Positions 19,065-26,729 are shown, counted from the stretch's first letter. The stretch is DNA of 64,000 nucleotides from [Flexibacter] sp. ATCC 35103 (GCF_001975985.1 NZ_MTQF01000003.1:487425-551424), one strand, 5' to 3'. The notes: a model not told the origin generated them from the sequence alone. Translations and numbers: made by a program.

Positions 19065-19592
19065 ATGAAAAATTTATTTAGCATTGGGACTCATACAAAA
19101 ATAACAACCTTAATTTATATAATAGTTTTGTTATCTATTGTTTTTTATTTTTTGAAAAATTTTAGAACTATTGATATTCAGCTTAAAAGTATATTAGTTT
19201 TGCTGTTTTGCGGTTTTTTATTTATTATTTACTACGGTATTAATGAAGATAAAAATGTTAGCTTACTTAGGGATAATTTTTCGTTAACGACTGGAAGTAT
19301 AGAAGAGTATTTTATTCCTAAATTAACAGGAAGAGGTGCGCATAAAAAAATCAAGTATGTTTTTAAAGTAAATAACATATTTATGGAGAATCAATATCAA
19401 GAAAATTATTATGTCGATATTCCAGATGATAAACCTGATTTAGCTCTTTTATATTTGGTTATTTACGAAAAAACAAATCCTAAAAATAGTTTTATCCTTT
19501 TAAATTATCCTGTTAATTCATCAGACGATTTAGAGCGGTATAAAAAAAAATTTAAAGAAAAAATTCCTGAAGATGCTATTAAGCAAAATTAG
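19065..19592 (+). CDS. Membrane immunity-like protein, copy 1
   Basis: The 175-residue protein has two transmembrane helices (about 14-34 and 44-62) and then a soluble domain (TTGSIEEYFIPKL ... KYVFKVNN ... YVDIPDDKPDLALLYLVIYE ... SFILLNYPVNS). The layout is like DUF3592-type membrane proteins. It starts 27 bases after the RHS gene and has two paralogues downstream, each directly behind a related toxin-tip fragment. That position is typical of immunity genes in polymorphic toxin loci. Base composition is more AT-rich than the RHS gene. Immunity function is inferred only from context. Confidence 0.65.
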   Translation: MKNLFSIGTHTKITTLIYIIVLLSIVFYFLKNFRTIDIQLKSILVLLFCGFLFIIYYGINEDKNVSLLRDNFSLTTGSIEEYFIPKLTGRGAHKKIKYVFKVNNIFMENQYQENYYVDIPDDKPDLALLYLVIYEKTNPKNSFILLNYPVNSSDDLERYKKKFKEKIPEDAIKQN

Positions 19593-19598
19593 TAATAT

Positions 19599-19826
19599 TT
19601 ATAGCAGGATTATCAAGGTTCGATATCCAGATCGCTCGGATTTGTGTCGCAGACTTCTTATATTCCTCAAGCAGTATCGCCATTAATATATTCCTTAGAG
19701 TTAAGACCAATAACGCCTTTTAATATAAACCCAAGTCTTGTGATTCCTAATTATATTATACCAGCAAGAAATGTGATTCCACCTTCGTTTTATACTCCTA
19801 AGCTAAAACCACAATTTAAAGGATAA
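19599..19826 (+). pseudogene. Orphan RHS tip remnant, cassette 2
   Basis: One frame reads YL-stop-QDYQGSIS and then continues open through SQTSYIPQAVSPLIYSLELRP to VIPPSFYTPKLKPQFKG. The first part matches the RHS core segment YLQRDYQGSILAIT of the full gene. The last part matches that gene's extreme C-terminus (SYVPKTSSP ... VIPPSFYTPKL). Core and tail are thus fused with about 300 codons missing between them. A membrane immunity-like gene follows 21 bases downstream, as in cassette 1. Confidence 0.7.
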
Positions 19827-19847
19827 CTTATTGAAACATTATTTATT

Positions 19848-20378
19848 ATGAAAGAATTTTTTAATCTAAGTGATTATACAAAAATAATTATATCAATTTT
19901 TGGAATAATTGTGTTATTCATTGTTTTTTACTTTATAAAGAATTTTAAAACAATTGATATTGAACTTAAATTTTTATTAATTATATTAATTATAGGATTA
20001 GTAGCGGGTATTTGTTTAAATCGTGAACAAGATAAAAATATTGAATTGTTAAAAAATAATTTTTATTTAACTACGGGGAGTATAGATCAATATATTGTTA
20101 CTAATCTTAAAGGAAAAGGAGATACAGGCAATTCCATAAAATATATTTACTCTGTTGATAATCATTTTTTTGTTCATTCTTATGGAGAGAACTATTATGT
20201 TGATATTCCAAATGATAAACCAGATTTAAGTATTCTGTATTTGGTTATTTACGAAAAAACAAATCCTAAAAATAGTTTTATTCTTTTGAATTATCCTGTT
20301 AATTCGTCTCAGGATTTAGAACGGTACAAAGATCTATTTAAGGACAAAATTCCTGAAGATGCTATTAAGCAAAATTAA
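19848..20378 (+). CDS. Membrane immunity-like protein, copy 2
   Basis: This 176-residue paralogue of the protein at 19065 has the same two N-terminal membrane helices and the same C-terminal domain. The last third is almost identical between them at DNA level (YLVIYEKTNPKNSFILLNYP and the ending IPEDAIKQN), whereas the N-terminal halves differ more. That pattern fits recent duplication or gene conversion at the 3' end. It follows the cassette 2 toxin-tip remnant. The frame is intact although its toxin is broken, as often seen for orphan immunity genes. Confidence 0.65.
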   Translation: MKEFFNLSDYTKIIISIFGIIVLFIVFYFIKNFKTIDIELKFLLIILIIGLVAGICLNREQDKNIELLKNNFYLTTGSIDQYIVTNLKGKGDTGNSIKYIYSVDNHFFVHSYGENYYVDIPNDKPDLSILYLVIYEKTNPKNSFILLNYPVNSSQDLERYKDLFKDKIPEDAIKQN

Positions 20379-20408
20379 ATGAGTGTCCTGTGAATTTAGA
20401 ACTTCTAA

Positions 20409-21052
20409 AGCTACGTTCTTAATAATCCTTTAAAGTACACGGATTACAGTGGAGAGTGGATTGGATGATTTGTTTGCAGGAGTAGTAGGAGTTGTTATTA
20501 ACTGGGCAAGTCATGGTTTTCAATTTAACGGTACAGGACTAGCTTATTTTGGTACCGGTGCGGCTGCCGGAATTGCAACACTGTACGGAGGGACAATGGC
20601 TGGTGCAGCTGTTCTTGGTGTAGGGAATAGTGTTACTGGTCAGGTATCTGCCAGAGGTTGGAATAGTCTGGATATAGGTCAGGTTTTTAGCGATACCGGA
20701 ATGAGTTTAGCAACAGCTTATATAGGCGGGCAAATAACTCAGGGATTATCCCCCGCTCCCGCACGAAACCTGCTTTTAATCCAGTTAATATAGCTTCCCT
20801 CGCTCCCGCACGAATCCTTTCGTGTGGTGGTATGCTGAAGGTTAAAGTTTTAATTATATTATTCATGGTAATTAAAGTTTAAAGAGAAGTTTGAAAAAAT
20901 TGAAGTAAAAGGGAATTGTAGGATGCTTAGCTGTTGCGTCACACGAAAGGATTCGTGCGGGAGCGGCTACAACGAATGTTTTTATACCACAGAGAACAGT
21001 AATTCCTCCGAAATACAATTACAATTTTTCTCAAAATAAATTTAAAGGATAA
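20409..21052 (+). pseudogene. Orphan RHS core end and tip, cassette 3, frameshifted and split by a MITE
   Basis: 20409-20468 reads SYVLNNPLKYTDYSGEWIG-stop, the end of an RHS core. A one-frame shift then continues the tip as DDLFAGVVGVVINWASHG ... GGQITQGLS up to about 20750. A MITE-like element occupies about 20750-20967. The frame resumes at 20966 as ATTNVFIPQRTVIPPKYNYNF and ends with SQNKFKG, the same kind of tail as cassettes 1 and 2. The core wording (YVLNNPLKYTDYSGEW) differs from the resident RHS gene (YCWNNPLKYTDPSGE), so the fragment came from another RHS gene. Confidence 0.75.
20750..20967. mobile_element. MITE-like RAYT derivative, copy 1
   Basis: The ends are CTCGCTCCCGCACGAATCC and GGATTCGTGCGGGAGCGG, inverted repeats with the extension TTTCGTGTGG/CACACGAAA. 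The core spans 20797-20967. A 47-bp left extension beginning CCCCGCTCCCGCACGAAACC is shared only with copy 3. The interior (AAGGTTAAAGTTTTAATTAT ...) has no convincing gene. The right end GCTGTTGCGTCACACGAAAG is nearly the same as that of the RAYT element at 24040-24078. The element splits the cassette 3 toxin tip. Confidence 0.85.
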
Positions 21053-21056
21053 TAAT

Positions 21057-21461
21057 ATGGATAAAAAAAAATATATTCTCATTTTAATTATAATTATTGG
21101 TTTAATAATGTTCTTATTAGGAAAAGAAATAAACAAGAAAAAAATTGAAAAAGATCTAGGGGATTATGATTATTCAGTTGGCAATATTGATGTTTATTTT
21201 TATAGAAGTCCAGTTGGATATAATGTCCGCTTTAGTTCTATTACATATTCTTATATCGTGAATGATATTAGATATGTGAATAATTATGATGCTTCATTTT
21301 ACGAATTACCTTACTCACCTAATGTTAATGATAAATTTGTTGTCGCTTATAATAAAAAGGATCCTCAAAAAAGTCTTTTATTAGGGCATTATCCAATTAA
21401 AAGTCAAGAAGATTTTAATATTTTTCTGAAGAAATATAGAGATGTGAAGATTGAATTTTAG
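21057..21461 (+). CDS. Membrane immunity-like protein, copy 3 (divergent)
   Basis: The 134-residue protein has one N-terminal membrane helix (YILILIIIIGLIMFLLG) and then YSVGNIDVYFYRSPVG ... SYIVNDIRYVNN ... KKDPQKSLLLGHYPIKSQED. This lines up with the C-terminal domain of copies 1 and 2 (TTGSIEEYF ... KTNPKNSFILLNYPVNSSDD), so it is a shorter, diverged paralogue. It begins a few bases after the tail of the cassette 3 toxin fragment. Immunity function is inferred from this repeated arrangement. Confidence 0.6.
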   Translation: MDKKKYILILIIIIGLIMFLLGKEINKKKIEKDLGDYDYSVGNIDVYFYRSPVGYNVRFSSITYSYIVNDIRYVNNYDASFYELPYSPNVNDKFVVAYNKKDPQKSLLLGHYPIKSQEDFNIFLKKYRDVKIEF

Positions 21462-21476
21462 GTTTCCTACCTAAAG

Positions 21477-21647
21477 CCCTCGCTCCCGCACGAATCCTTT
21501 CGTGTGGTGGTATGCAGAAGGTTAAAGTTTTAATTATATTATTTATGGTAATTAAAGTTTAAAGAGAAGTTTGAAAAAATTGAAGTAAAAGGGAATTGTA
21601 GGATGCTTGCTGTTGCGTCACACGAAAGGATTCGTGCGGGAGCGGGG
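21477..21647. mobile_element. MITE-like RAYT derivative, copy 2
   Basis: This copy is about 171 bp and close to identical with copies 1 and 3 (TCGCTCCCGCACGAATCC ... GGATTCGTGCGGGAGCGGGG), but lacks the 47-bp left extension. It lies directly after immunity copy 3 and abuts the next toxin tail, whose frame runs in from the element's right end. Confidence 0.85.
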
Positions 21648-21648
21648 A

Positions 21649-21936
21649 AGATCAGGTAATGATGTTGAAGGGCAATCGAATAACATTGATCGCTCGAGAG
21701 GACCAAATGGTTATTGGGGAAACCCTGAAGCTGATAAATACCGACTTGGTGTTTTAAGTTTAGGCTATAAAGGTTATAGGGCAGGTACAAATTCGGAATG
21801 GATTAGAAATGGCTTTCAAAATTATCTAGCACATACATGGATATCACCACAGCCTAGGTTCAATATGATGAGTAAAAATTGGAACTCTTATTTACAATAT
21901 CAAACTCCAGTAACTAATCAATCGACATTATGGTAA
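21649..21936 (+). pseudogene. Orphan toxin C-terminal fragment, cassette 4
   Basis: An open frame enters from the right end of MITE copy 2 and reads RSGNDVEGQSNN ... GPNGYWGNPEADKYRLG ... SEWIRNGFQNYLAHTWISP ... NWNSYLQYQTPVTNQSTLW-stop. No start codon or RHS core is present, so this is only the toxic end of a larger protein. The ending (IRNG-QN--AH ... W--Y-QY-T ... TLW) reminds me of polymorphic toxin type 23 tails, a low-certainty recollection. Its stop overlaps the start of the following lipoprotein gene (ATGGTAA), the tight toxin-immunity spacing expected. Confidence 0.6.
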
Positions 21937-22538
21937 AAATAAATAAATATTCAGTTTTAATTTTTTTAGTAATTATTTATTCATGTGTCCCGATAACACA
22001 TAATAAAAATAAATTTGACATTAAAAAAAGCGAAAGTATTGATGAAATTAAAACATATGGATACTATTATTCTAATAATAGAAATAATGAATCTATTGTT
22101 GCAAGATTACTATTTAGAGATGGATTTTATAAAGAATTAGGAGTTGTGAATTCAGAAATTAACAATAAATATTTTAAAAAGTATTGTGATAATATTGAAA
22201 GTAATTGTTTTAAAAATTTGGAATGTATGATTGATAATTATGATAACTTTTTTAAAATTGAGACTAATTTCTTGAACAGAAGTTCTGAGATATGGGATTG
22301 GGGTAGATTTGAAATAAAAGAAGGTAAAATAAAGATTCAATATTTTTATAATCGATTTGGCAATTATTATTTAGTTGAAGAGAGAGGTGTAATTATTGAT
22401 AATAAATCGTTTAATATATCTTCTAAATATGATTATAGAAATGGGATAAGTGAAAATTTAAATATCACATATTTTTTTAAAGAATATGATGTAAATAAAG
22501 CTCTAAATTGTAAACCTCGTTTTTTTAATAATTATTAA
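21930..22538 (+). CDS. Lipoprotein, probable immunity protein of cassette 4
   Basis: The 202-residue protein starts with a lipoprotein signal (VLIFLVIIYSC) and has no family I recognise. The mature part is very rich in Asn, Lys, Tyr and Ile, in line with very AT-rich DNA. The start overlaps the toxin fragment's stop codon by seven bases, which implies coupling. A periplasmic or membrane-tethered immunity protein is the natural guess from context. A short fragment of another toxin follows at once. Confidence 0.55.
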   Translation: MVKINKYSVLIFLVIIYSCVPITHNKNKFDIKKSESIDEIKTYGYYYSNNRNNESIVARLLFRDGFYKELGVVNSEINNKYFKKYCDNIESNCFKNLECMIDNYDNFFKIETNFLNRSSEIWDWGRFEIKEGKIKIQYFYNRFGNYYLVEERGVIIDNKSFNISSKYDYRNGISENLNITYFFKEYDVNKALNCKPRFFNNY

Positions 22539-22539
22539 G

Positions 22540-22984
22540 AGATATATTAGAAAAAGGCTTAGGTGATACAGGAGATAGTTACAGAATGGCCCCCGCTCCC
22601 GCACGAAACCTGCTTTTAATCCAGTTAATATAGCTTCCCTCGCTCCCGCACGAATCCTTTCGTGTGGTGGTATGCGAAGGTTAAAGTTTTAATTATATTA
22701 TTCATGATAATTAAAGTTTAAAGAGAAGTTTGAAAAAATTGAAGTAAAATGGAATTGTAGGATGCTTAGCTGTTGCGTCACACGAAAGGATTCGTGCGGG
22801 AGCGGGGGATTTTCATTCAGGAAATGTTAATTCGATAAAAGTCATTAATGACGTGAAAATTAGAGTAAACTTTGGAAAAACTATAGGTACTTATATTGAT
22901 TTTGATGGAAAAGCATTTCAAACTACCAACGGAATTATTACTGGAAGTAAAACTGGTGTACATATAATTCCTTCAGCACCCTAA
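22540..22984 (+). pseudogene. Orphan toxin fragment, cassette 5, split by a MITE; Ntox50-like tail
   Basis: 22540-22590 reads RDILEKGLGDTGDSYRMA, then MITE copy 3 intervenes. From 22808 the frame reads DFHSGNVNSIKVINDVKIRV and goes on NFGKTIGTYIDFDGKAFQTT, ending TGSKTGVHIIPSAP-stop. The pattern --VNFGK-IG-Y ... T-NGII--SK-G-HI-P--P resembles the C-terminus of bacterial toxin 50 (a predicted BECR-fold RNase), judged from memory. The usual His before the SK motif appears to be Gly here. The two sides may not come from the same original toxin. Confidence 0.5.
22590..22808. mobile_element. MITE-like RAYT derivative, copy 3
   Basis: It has the same inverted-repeat ends and interior as copies 1 and 2, and the same 47-bp left extension (CCCCGCTCCCGCACGAAACC ...) as copy 1. 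It divides the cassette 5 toxin fragment. The near identity of the three copies points to recent spread or recombination. Confidence 0.85.
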
Positions 22985-23006
22985 ATAAAAAAATAAAAAG
23001 TAAAAA

Positions 23007-23309
23007 ATGGAATATATTGAATTAAGAAGAATTGTTTTATTATCTACTCAAAAAGCTCTTTTAGGAATGATATATCCTGAGATAAGAGCTATTGGAGTTG
23101 GGTTTGAAAATAAAGATAAATTTACAATCGTATGTTATTTAGACAGAGAACCAAATGAAGATGATTATGAGATCTTAAGTGATGTTACAGGAGAGATTTT
23201 AAGTGATATTGATTTTTTAGAAGTAGAGGAAAAATGTGTTTTTTCTAACGAGACTTTTTTAAATCTTGAGACATTGGATTCATGGGTCTATAAGAGAAAG
23301 GAGAATTAA
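23007..23309 (+). CDS. Small acidic protein, probable immunity protein of cassette 5
   Basis: The 100-residue protein has no signal peptide or membrane helix, so it is cytosolic. It reads MEYIELRRIVLLSTQKALLG ... IRAIGVGF ... YLDREPNEDDYEILSDVTGE ... LDSWVYKRKEN. It is strongly acidic, as expected for a nuclease inhibitor. It begins 22 bases after the Ntox50-like tail. I do not recognise a named family. Immunity function rests on position, acidity and the RNase-like partner. Confidence 0.65.
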   Translation: MEYIELRRIVLLSTQKALLGMIYPEIRAIGVGFENKDKFTIVCYLDREPNEDDYEILSDVTGEILSDIDFLEVEEKCVFSNETFLNLETLDSWVYKRKEN

Positions 23310-23399
23310 ATATTTATGTCAAAATGAGTATTAACGTGCTACAAATGTTTTTTGTTCTACAATATTTCTCAATACCAGCTCTGCGAAGTCTCCTGATTT

Positions 23400-24078
23400 C
23401 CCCCGCTCCCGCACGAATCCTTTCGTGTGGCGTTATGCTGATTAAGGTTGAGTATGCTTAATATTTAAAAAATGAGTAGAAATTATAAATTTCATAATCC
23501 TGAAGGCTTGTATTTTATAAGCTTTGCTGTTGTGGGTTGGTTAGATGTATTTACTAGGAATGAATATAAAAATTTGTTTCTGGAAAGTTTAGAGTTTTGC
23601 CAGAAAAATAAAGGATTAGAAATTCATGCCTGGTGCATTATGACAAATCATGTGCATTTAGTTTTTAGGAGTATAAATGGTCAAAATCCAGAATTGCTGG
23701 TAGGTGATTTAAAGAGATTTACTAGTAGGTCTATTGTAAAAAGCATACAAGAAAATCCAAAAGAAAGTAGGAGAGAATTTTTGTTGGATTTTTTTAAGAA
23801 AGAAGCTGAAAAAAGTTCTAATGTAAATCATTATCAATTTTGGCGACATGATAACAGACCAATTGAGCTTTGGAGCAACAAAGTTATTCAACAAAAAATT
23901 GATTATGTTCACAAGAATCCAGTTGAAGAAGGATTAGTTTATAAAGCGGAAGATTATGTCTACAGTAGTGCCATTGATTATTCAGGTCAAAAAGGACTAA
24001 TTGATGAAGTTGTTATTTTTAGAATGTTTGATGTTTAGCTGTTGCGCCACACGAAAGGATTCGTGCGGGAGCAGGGGG
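23400..24078 (+). mobile_element. Complete RAYT element
   Basis: The left end (23400-23430) CCCCGCTCCCGCACGAATCC plus TTTCGTGTGG mirrors the right end (24047-24078) CACACGAAAG plus GATTCGTGCGGGAGCAGGGG. The element is about 680 bp and encloses a single transposase gene. Its ends are those of the three MITE copies upstream, so it is the likely source of their mobilising enzyme. It lies between immunity gene 5 and the cassette 6 toxin tail. Confidence 0.85.
23472..24038 (+). CDS. REP-associated tyrosine transposase (RAYT, TnpA_REP)
   Basis: The 188-residue protein is a Y1-transposase-like HUH nuclease. The HUH motif is in AWCIMTNHVHLVF (His-Val-His) and the candidate nucleophile Tyr is in KIDYVHKNPVEEGLV. 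FWRHDNRPIELWSNKVIQQK is typical of the REP-associated subgroup. Such enzymes nick and rejoin short palindromic sequences, here presumably the terminal hairpins of the element. The gene occupies almost the whole element, with its stop nine bases before the right inverted repeat. Length and motifs look intact, so it may be active. Confidence 0.92.
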   Translation: MSRNYKFHNPEGLYFISFAVVGWLDVFTRNEYKNLFLESLEFCQKNKGLEIHAWCIMTNHVHLVFRSINGQNPELLVGDLKRFTSRSIVKSIQENPKESRREFLLDFFKKEAEKSSNVNHYQFWRHDNRPIELWSNKVIQQKIDYVHKNPVEEGLVYKAEDYVYSSAIDYSGQKGLIDEVVIFRMFDV

Positions 24079-24203
24079 TCGAGAAATTTGAAATATTTCC
24101 GGCTGATATTTTCGATTATAATGATCCAAAGCAGACTCAAAACTGGTTAAAAACTATTGGTAAGGATGGCAATCCGATTTACATATTTAAAATTGTAAAA
24201 TAA
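24078..24203 (+). pseudogene. Orphan toxin C-terminal fragment, cassette 6
   Basis: The frame leaves the right end of the RAYT element and reads VEKFEIFPADIFDYNDPKQT then QNWLKTIGKDGNPIYIFKIVK-stop (41 codons). No start or core is present. The TAA overlaps the ATG of the next gene (TAATG), the arrangement seen for toxin-immunity pairs. I cannot assign a toxin family from this short tail. Confidence 0.5.
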
Positions 24204-25099
24204 TGAGAATAAAAACAGTGATTTTTTTAGGAGTACTTCTATTTTCAAAATTTGGATTTAGTCAGGAAAATGATGATTATGAAAATAGATTAAAAGGAAT
24301 AAATAATAATACTATTTCTTTTTTTAATGTTGATGGTGTTGATTTTTCTACTCAGACATTTAATTATGAGTTTAGCGATAAATCTTTGAAAAAGTTATAT
24401 CGAAAGTATTCAATAAAAGACGGTGATACAAAGGTTAAAGATTCATCTCTTTTGTATAATAATTTCTTTATTACAAGAGCTGAAAATAGTGGAGAAAAAA
24501 TTAAACTAATTAATTCTTACTATTTTGTCGAAGATAAAAATAAAACGATTTCTGTTTTTTGGTTTGGTTATTTTAATAAGCCTGATAAAGAGTTTGAGAG
24601 AAAATATGTAAACAGAATTTTAAAAAATGAAATTCCTGCTTCAGTATATGAATCCAGGACAATTGATAGTATTGACTTTGCAGGAAAAAAAATAAAACTT
24701 GCAAGTAATTGTTATTGGACAAATGTCAATACGGTACAATGCCCTTATAATGGAGAAATGAATTGGTCAGTTCATAAAACATTTGAAAGTGCCAATGAAG
24801 CAATTACAAATCAGTTTGAGGCTACAAAAAATAAAAAAGGAGGAAAAATTATTTCTGAAGAAAATGTAAATGTAATTTTTGAAGGGAATGAAACTAAAGC
24901 AAAAAAAATAGTATATGATTTTACAGGTGTGAAATCTTTGTTTGCAGCAATATCCGGTGGAAAGACATTAACAATATATTATGTAGCAAGTAAAGTGAGA
25001 AATAATTATGTAAGCTGCTGCATGAGTTTTTGGAATAATGATACAATTACAGAAAGCGGATTGTCACCATTATTGGAAGAAGTAATGAAGATTAAATAA
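24203..25099 (+). CDS. Secreted protein, possible immunity protein of cassette 6
   Basis: The 298-residue protein has a signal peptide (MRIKTVIFLGVLLFSKFGFSQ) and no lipobox, so it is predicted periplasmic. No family is recognised. It is coupled by a one-base overlap to the toxin tail upstream. A periplasmic immunity factor is possible, but at 298 residues it is large for one, and it could instead be an unrelated effector accessory. It closes the cassette array. Confidence 0.5.
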   Translation: MRIKTVIFLGVLLFSKFGFSQENDDYENRLKGINNNTISFFNVDGVDFSTQTFNYEFSDKSLKKLYRKYSIKDGDTKVKDSSLLYNNFFITRAENSGEKIKLINSYYFVEDKNKTISVFWFGYFNKPDKEFERKYVNRILKNEIPASVYESRTIDSIDFAGKKIKLASNCYWTNVNTVQCPYNGEMNWSVHKTFESANEAITNQFEATKNKKGGKIISEENVNVIFEGNETKAKKIVYDFTGVKSLFAAISGGKTLTIYYVASKVRNNYVSCCMSFWNNDTITESGLSPLLEEVMKIK

Positions 25100-25704
25100 T
25101 GCTATTAAGATTATATCTTTGCTCTGCAAATCTCCTAACTTCGTAGCGATAAAGATCAATAAGATTTAAAAACAATACCACCTTAAATTATTTCTATTCT
25201 AATCCCAATAAGATAAAGTTCATAGTGAATGAACAGGAAATAATGCAAATAATACCAGTACACTTTTTATAATTCATAGATTGTGTTCAAGAGGTAAATC
25301 CTCACTTATCGATGTTTTTTCTCATCGATTACAATACCAAATTTTATAAATACCACCAAAAAACCTTATTACTAACCACACTTTCTATTTACAAAAATGG
25401 AAGGTGGATTTTAAATTCAAAATTATGAAAATTAAAGATTTTTGATTTCCAGGATAAAATCCTGATAGCTAGAATATCTGCACCTGTAGTGCGGAAATTC
25501 TTTGCCCGTTTCAATAAGACAAATGATGTGTTAATAATAGTATTAAATCTAGAAGGTTTAACTTTTTGGGCACGGATTGCAAATTCGTGAGATCGGGCTA
25601 TATTAAAACAAACAAAATTGAATCGATAAAGAAAAAATGAAGCTTTTAAAAGCATTCTCGAAAGATTCTCTAAAATTGAATAAAAACTAAACTAAAATAA
25701 ATAC
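25100..25704. other. 605-bp intergenic region with several hairpins, no convincing gene
   Basis: Inverted repeats seen: TCGATG/CATCGA at 25309-25328, CAGGAT-aaa-ATCCTG at 25450-25464, an imperfect 12-bp stem at 25472-25500, and CACGGATTGCAAATTCGTG at 25571-25589. The last 85 bases resemble the leader of the second tail-fibre-like gene (26940-27035). A minus-strand frame at 25389-25655 has no supporting features. Confidence 0.5.
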
Positions 25705-26673
25705 ATGAAAAGAACATTCCTTTTTTTTATACTCTCTTATGCATCTTCCTATAGTCAAACTTTTGATGGTAATTTGGGCACTAAAAGTTTGAATTGGACT
25801 CAAAATCAAAAAGATTTTACAAGTCCTCCAAGAGTTGGTATTGATCCTATGTCTATAAAACTTTGGGATAATTATAATAGCGCCAATTCACCTTCTCAAT
25901 ATGGTTCATTGTTAGAAATAAATGGGAGAGTGAATCATTTAGTTTCTCAGCTTTATTTTGTTGGTTCAGGAGCTGACAATGATAAAATAAAATACAGAAC
26001 TGCATTTTATGGACAAAATGATTGGACTGAGTGGCGTAACATATTAGATTCAAAAAATGATGTTGAATCTACATGTAATCTAAAAATTGAAGGAGATGGT
26101 TATATAGCTGGAAATTTTTCAGTAGGAAACAATCATGGTGTTAAACTGTCGGTAGGGAATTCTTTATGGATAAGTACTTCAATAATTGAAACTGGTTATA
26201 CTGATGCTATAGGGGATTTTACAGATTTAAAAGTGGCAAGTTATCGTGATAGTTATGGTTTTATTCGAATTTTGAAAAATGGTAATGTTGGTATCGGCGC
26301 AACAAACCCAGATTCAAAGCTTACAGTTGCCGGTAAAATTCATGCCCAGGAAGTAAAAGTTACACTTAGTGCAGGAACAGCAGTTCCTGATTACGTTTTT
26401 GCAAAAGATTATAAGTTAAAATCATTAAATGAAGTAGAAGAGTATATCAAACAAAACAGTCATTTACCAGAAATACCATCTGCGCAGGAAATAGAGAAAA
26501 ACGGCTTAATGCTCGCAGACATGAATATGAGTTTGCTCAAAAAAATAGAAGAAATGACTTTGTATATGATCGAACAAGGAAAAGAAATAAAAAATCTGAA
26601 AAAGGAAAACGAAGCTCTTAGAACATTTTCAGACAGACTTTCTAAAATTGAGAATCAATTAGAGAAAAAATAA
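25705..26673 (+). CDS. Secreted tail-fibre-like protein with knob and coiled-coil C-terminus
   Basis: The 322-residue protein begins with a signal peptide (MKRTFLFFILSYASSYSQ). A pyocin-knob-like segment follows (about 70-115, LLEINGRVNHLVSQLYF ... YGQNDWTEWRNIL). After a beta-rich part comes GNVGIGATNPDSKLTVAGKI, the motif that precedes the C-terminal module of many Bacteroidota fibre-like proteins. That module (VPDYVFAKDYKLKSLNEVEE ... NSHLPEIPSAQEI) leads into a coiled coil (about 275-322). It is a surface or fibre protein of unknown binding partner. A paralogue follows, and it ends at the second copy of the recurring terminator. Confidence 0.8.
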   Translation: MKRTFLFFILSYASSYSQTFDGNLGTKSLNWTQNQKDFTSPPRVGIDPMSIKLWDNYNSANSPSQYGSLLEINGRVNHLVSQLYFVGSGADNDKIKYRTAFYGQNDWTEWRNILDSKNDVESTCNLKIEGDGYIAGNFSVGNNHGVKLSVGNSLWISTSIIETGYTDAIGDFTDLKVASYRDSYGFIRILKNGNVGIGATNPDSKLTVAGKIHAQEVKVTLSAGTAVPDYVFAKDYKLKSLNEVEEYIKQNSHLPEIPSAQEIEKNGLMLADMNMSLLKKIEEMTLYMIEQGKEIKNLKKENEALRTFSDRLSKIENQLEKK

Positions 26674-26729
26674 AAAGACTAGAGAATGTTGTTCAGAATT
26701 ACAATTGGAAATTGAATTCAGTAAAAGTT

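Noticed and set aside
20939..21136. Minus-strand frame at the end of MITE copy 1
   Set aside because: It runs out of the element over an immunity gene start and is not conserved at the other MITE copies.
25389..25655. 88-residue minus-strand frame in the intergenic region
   Set aside because: It crosses several inverted repeats, has no recognisable features and no promoter; more likely chance.
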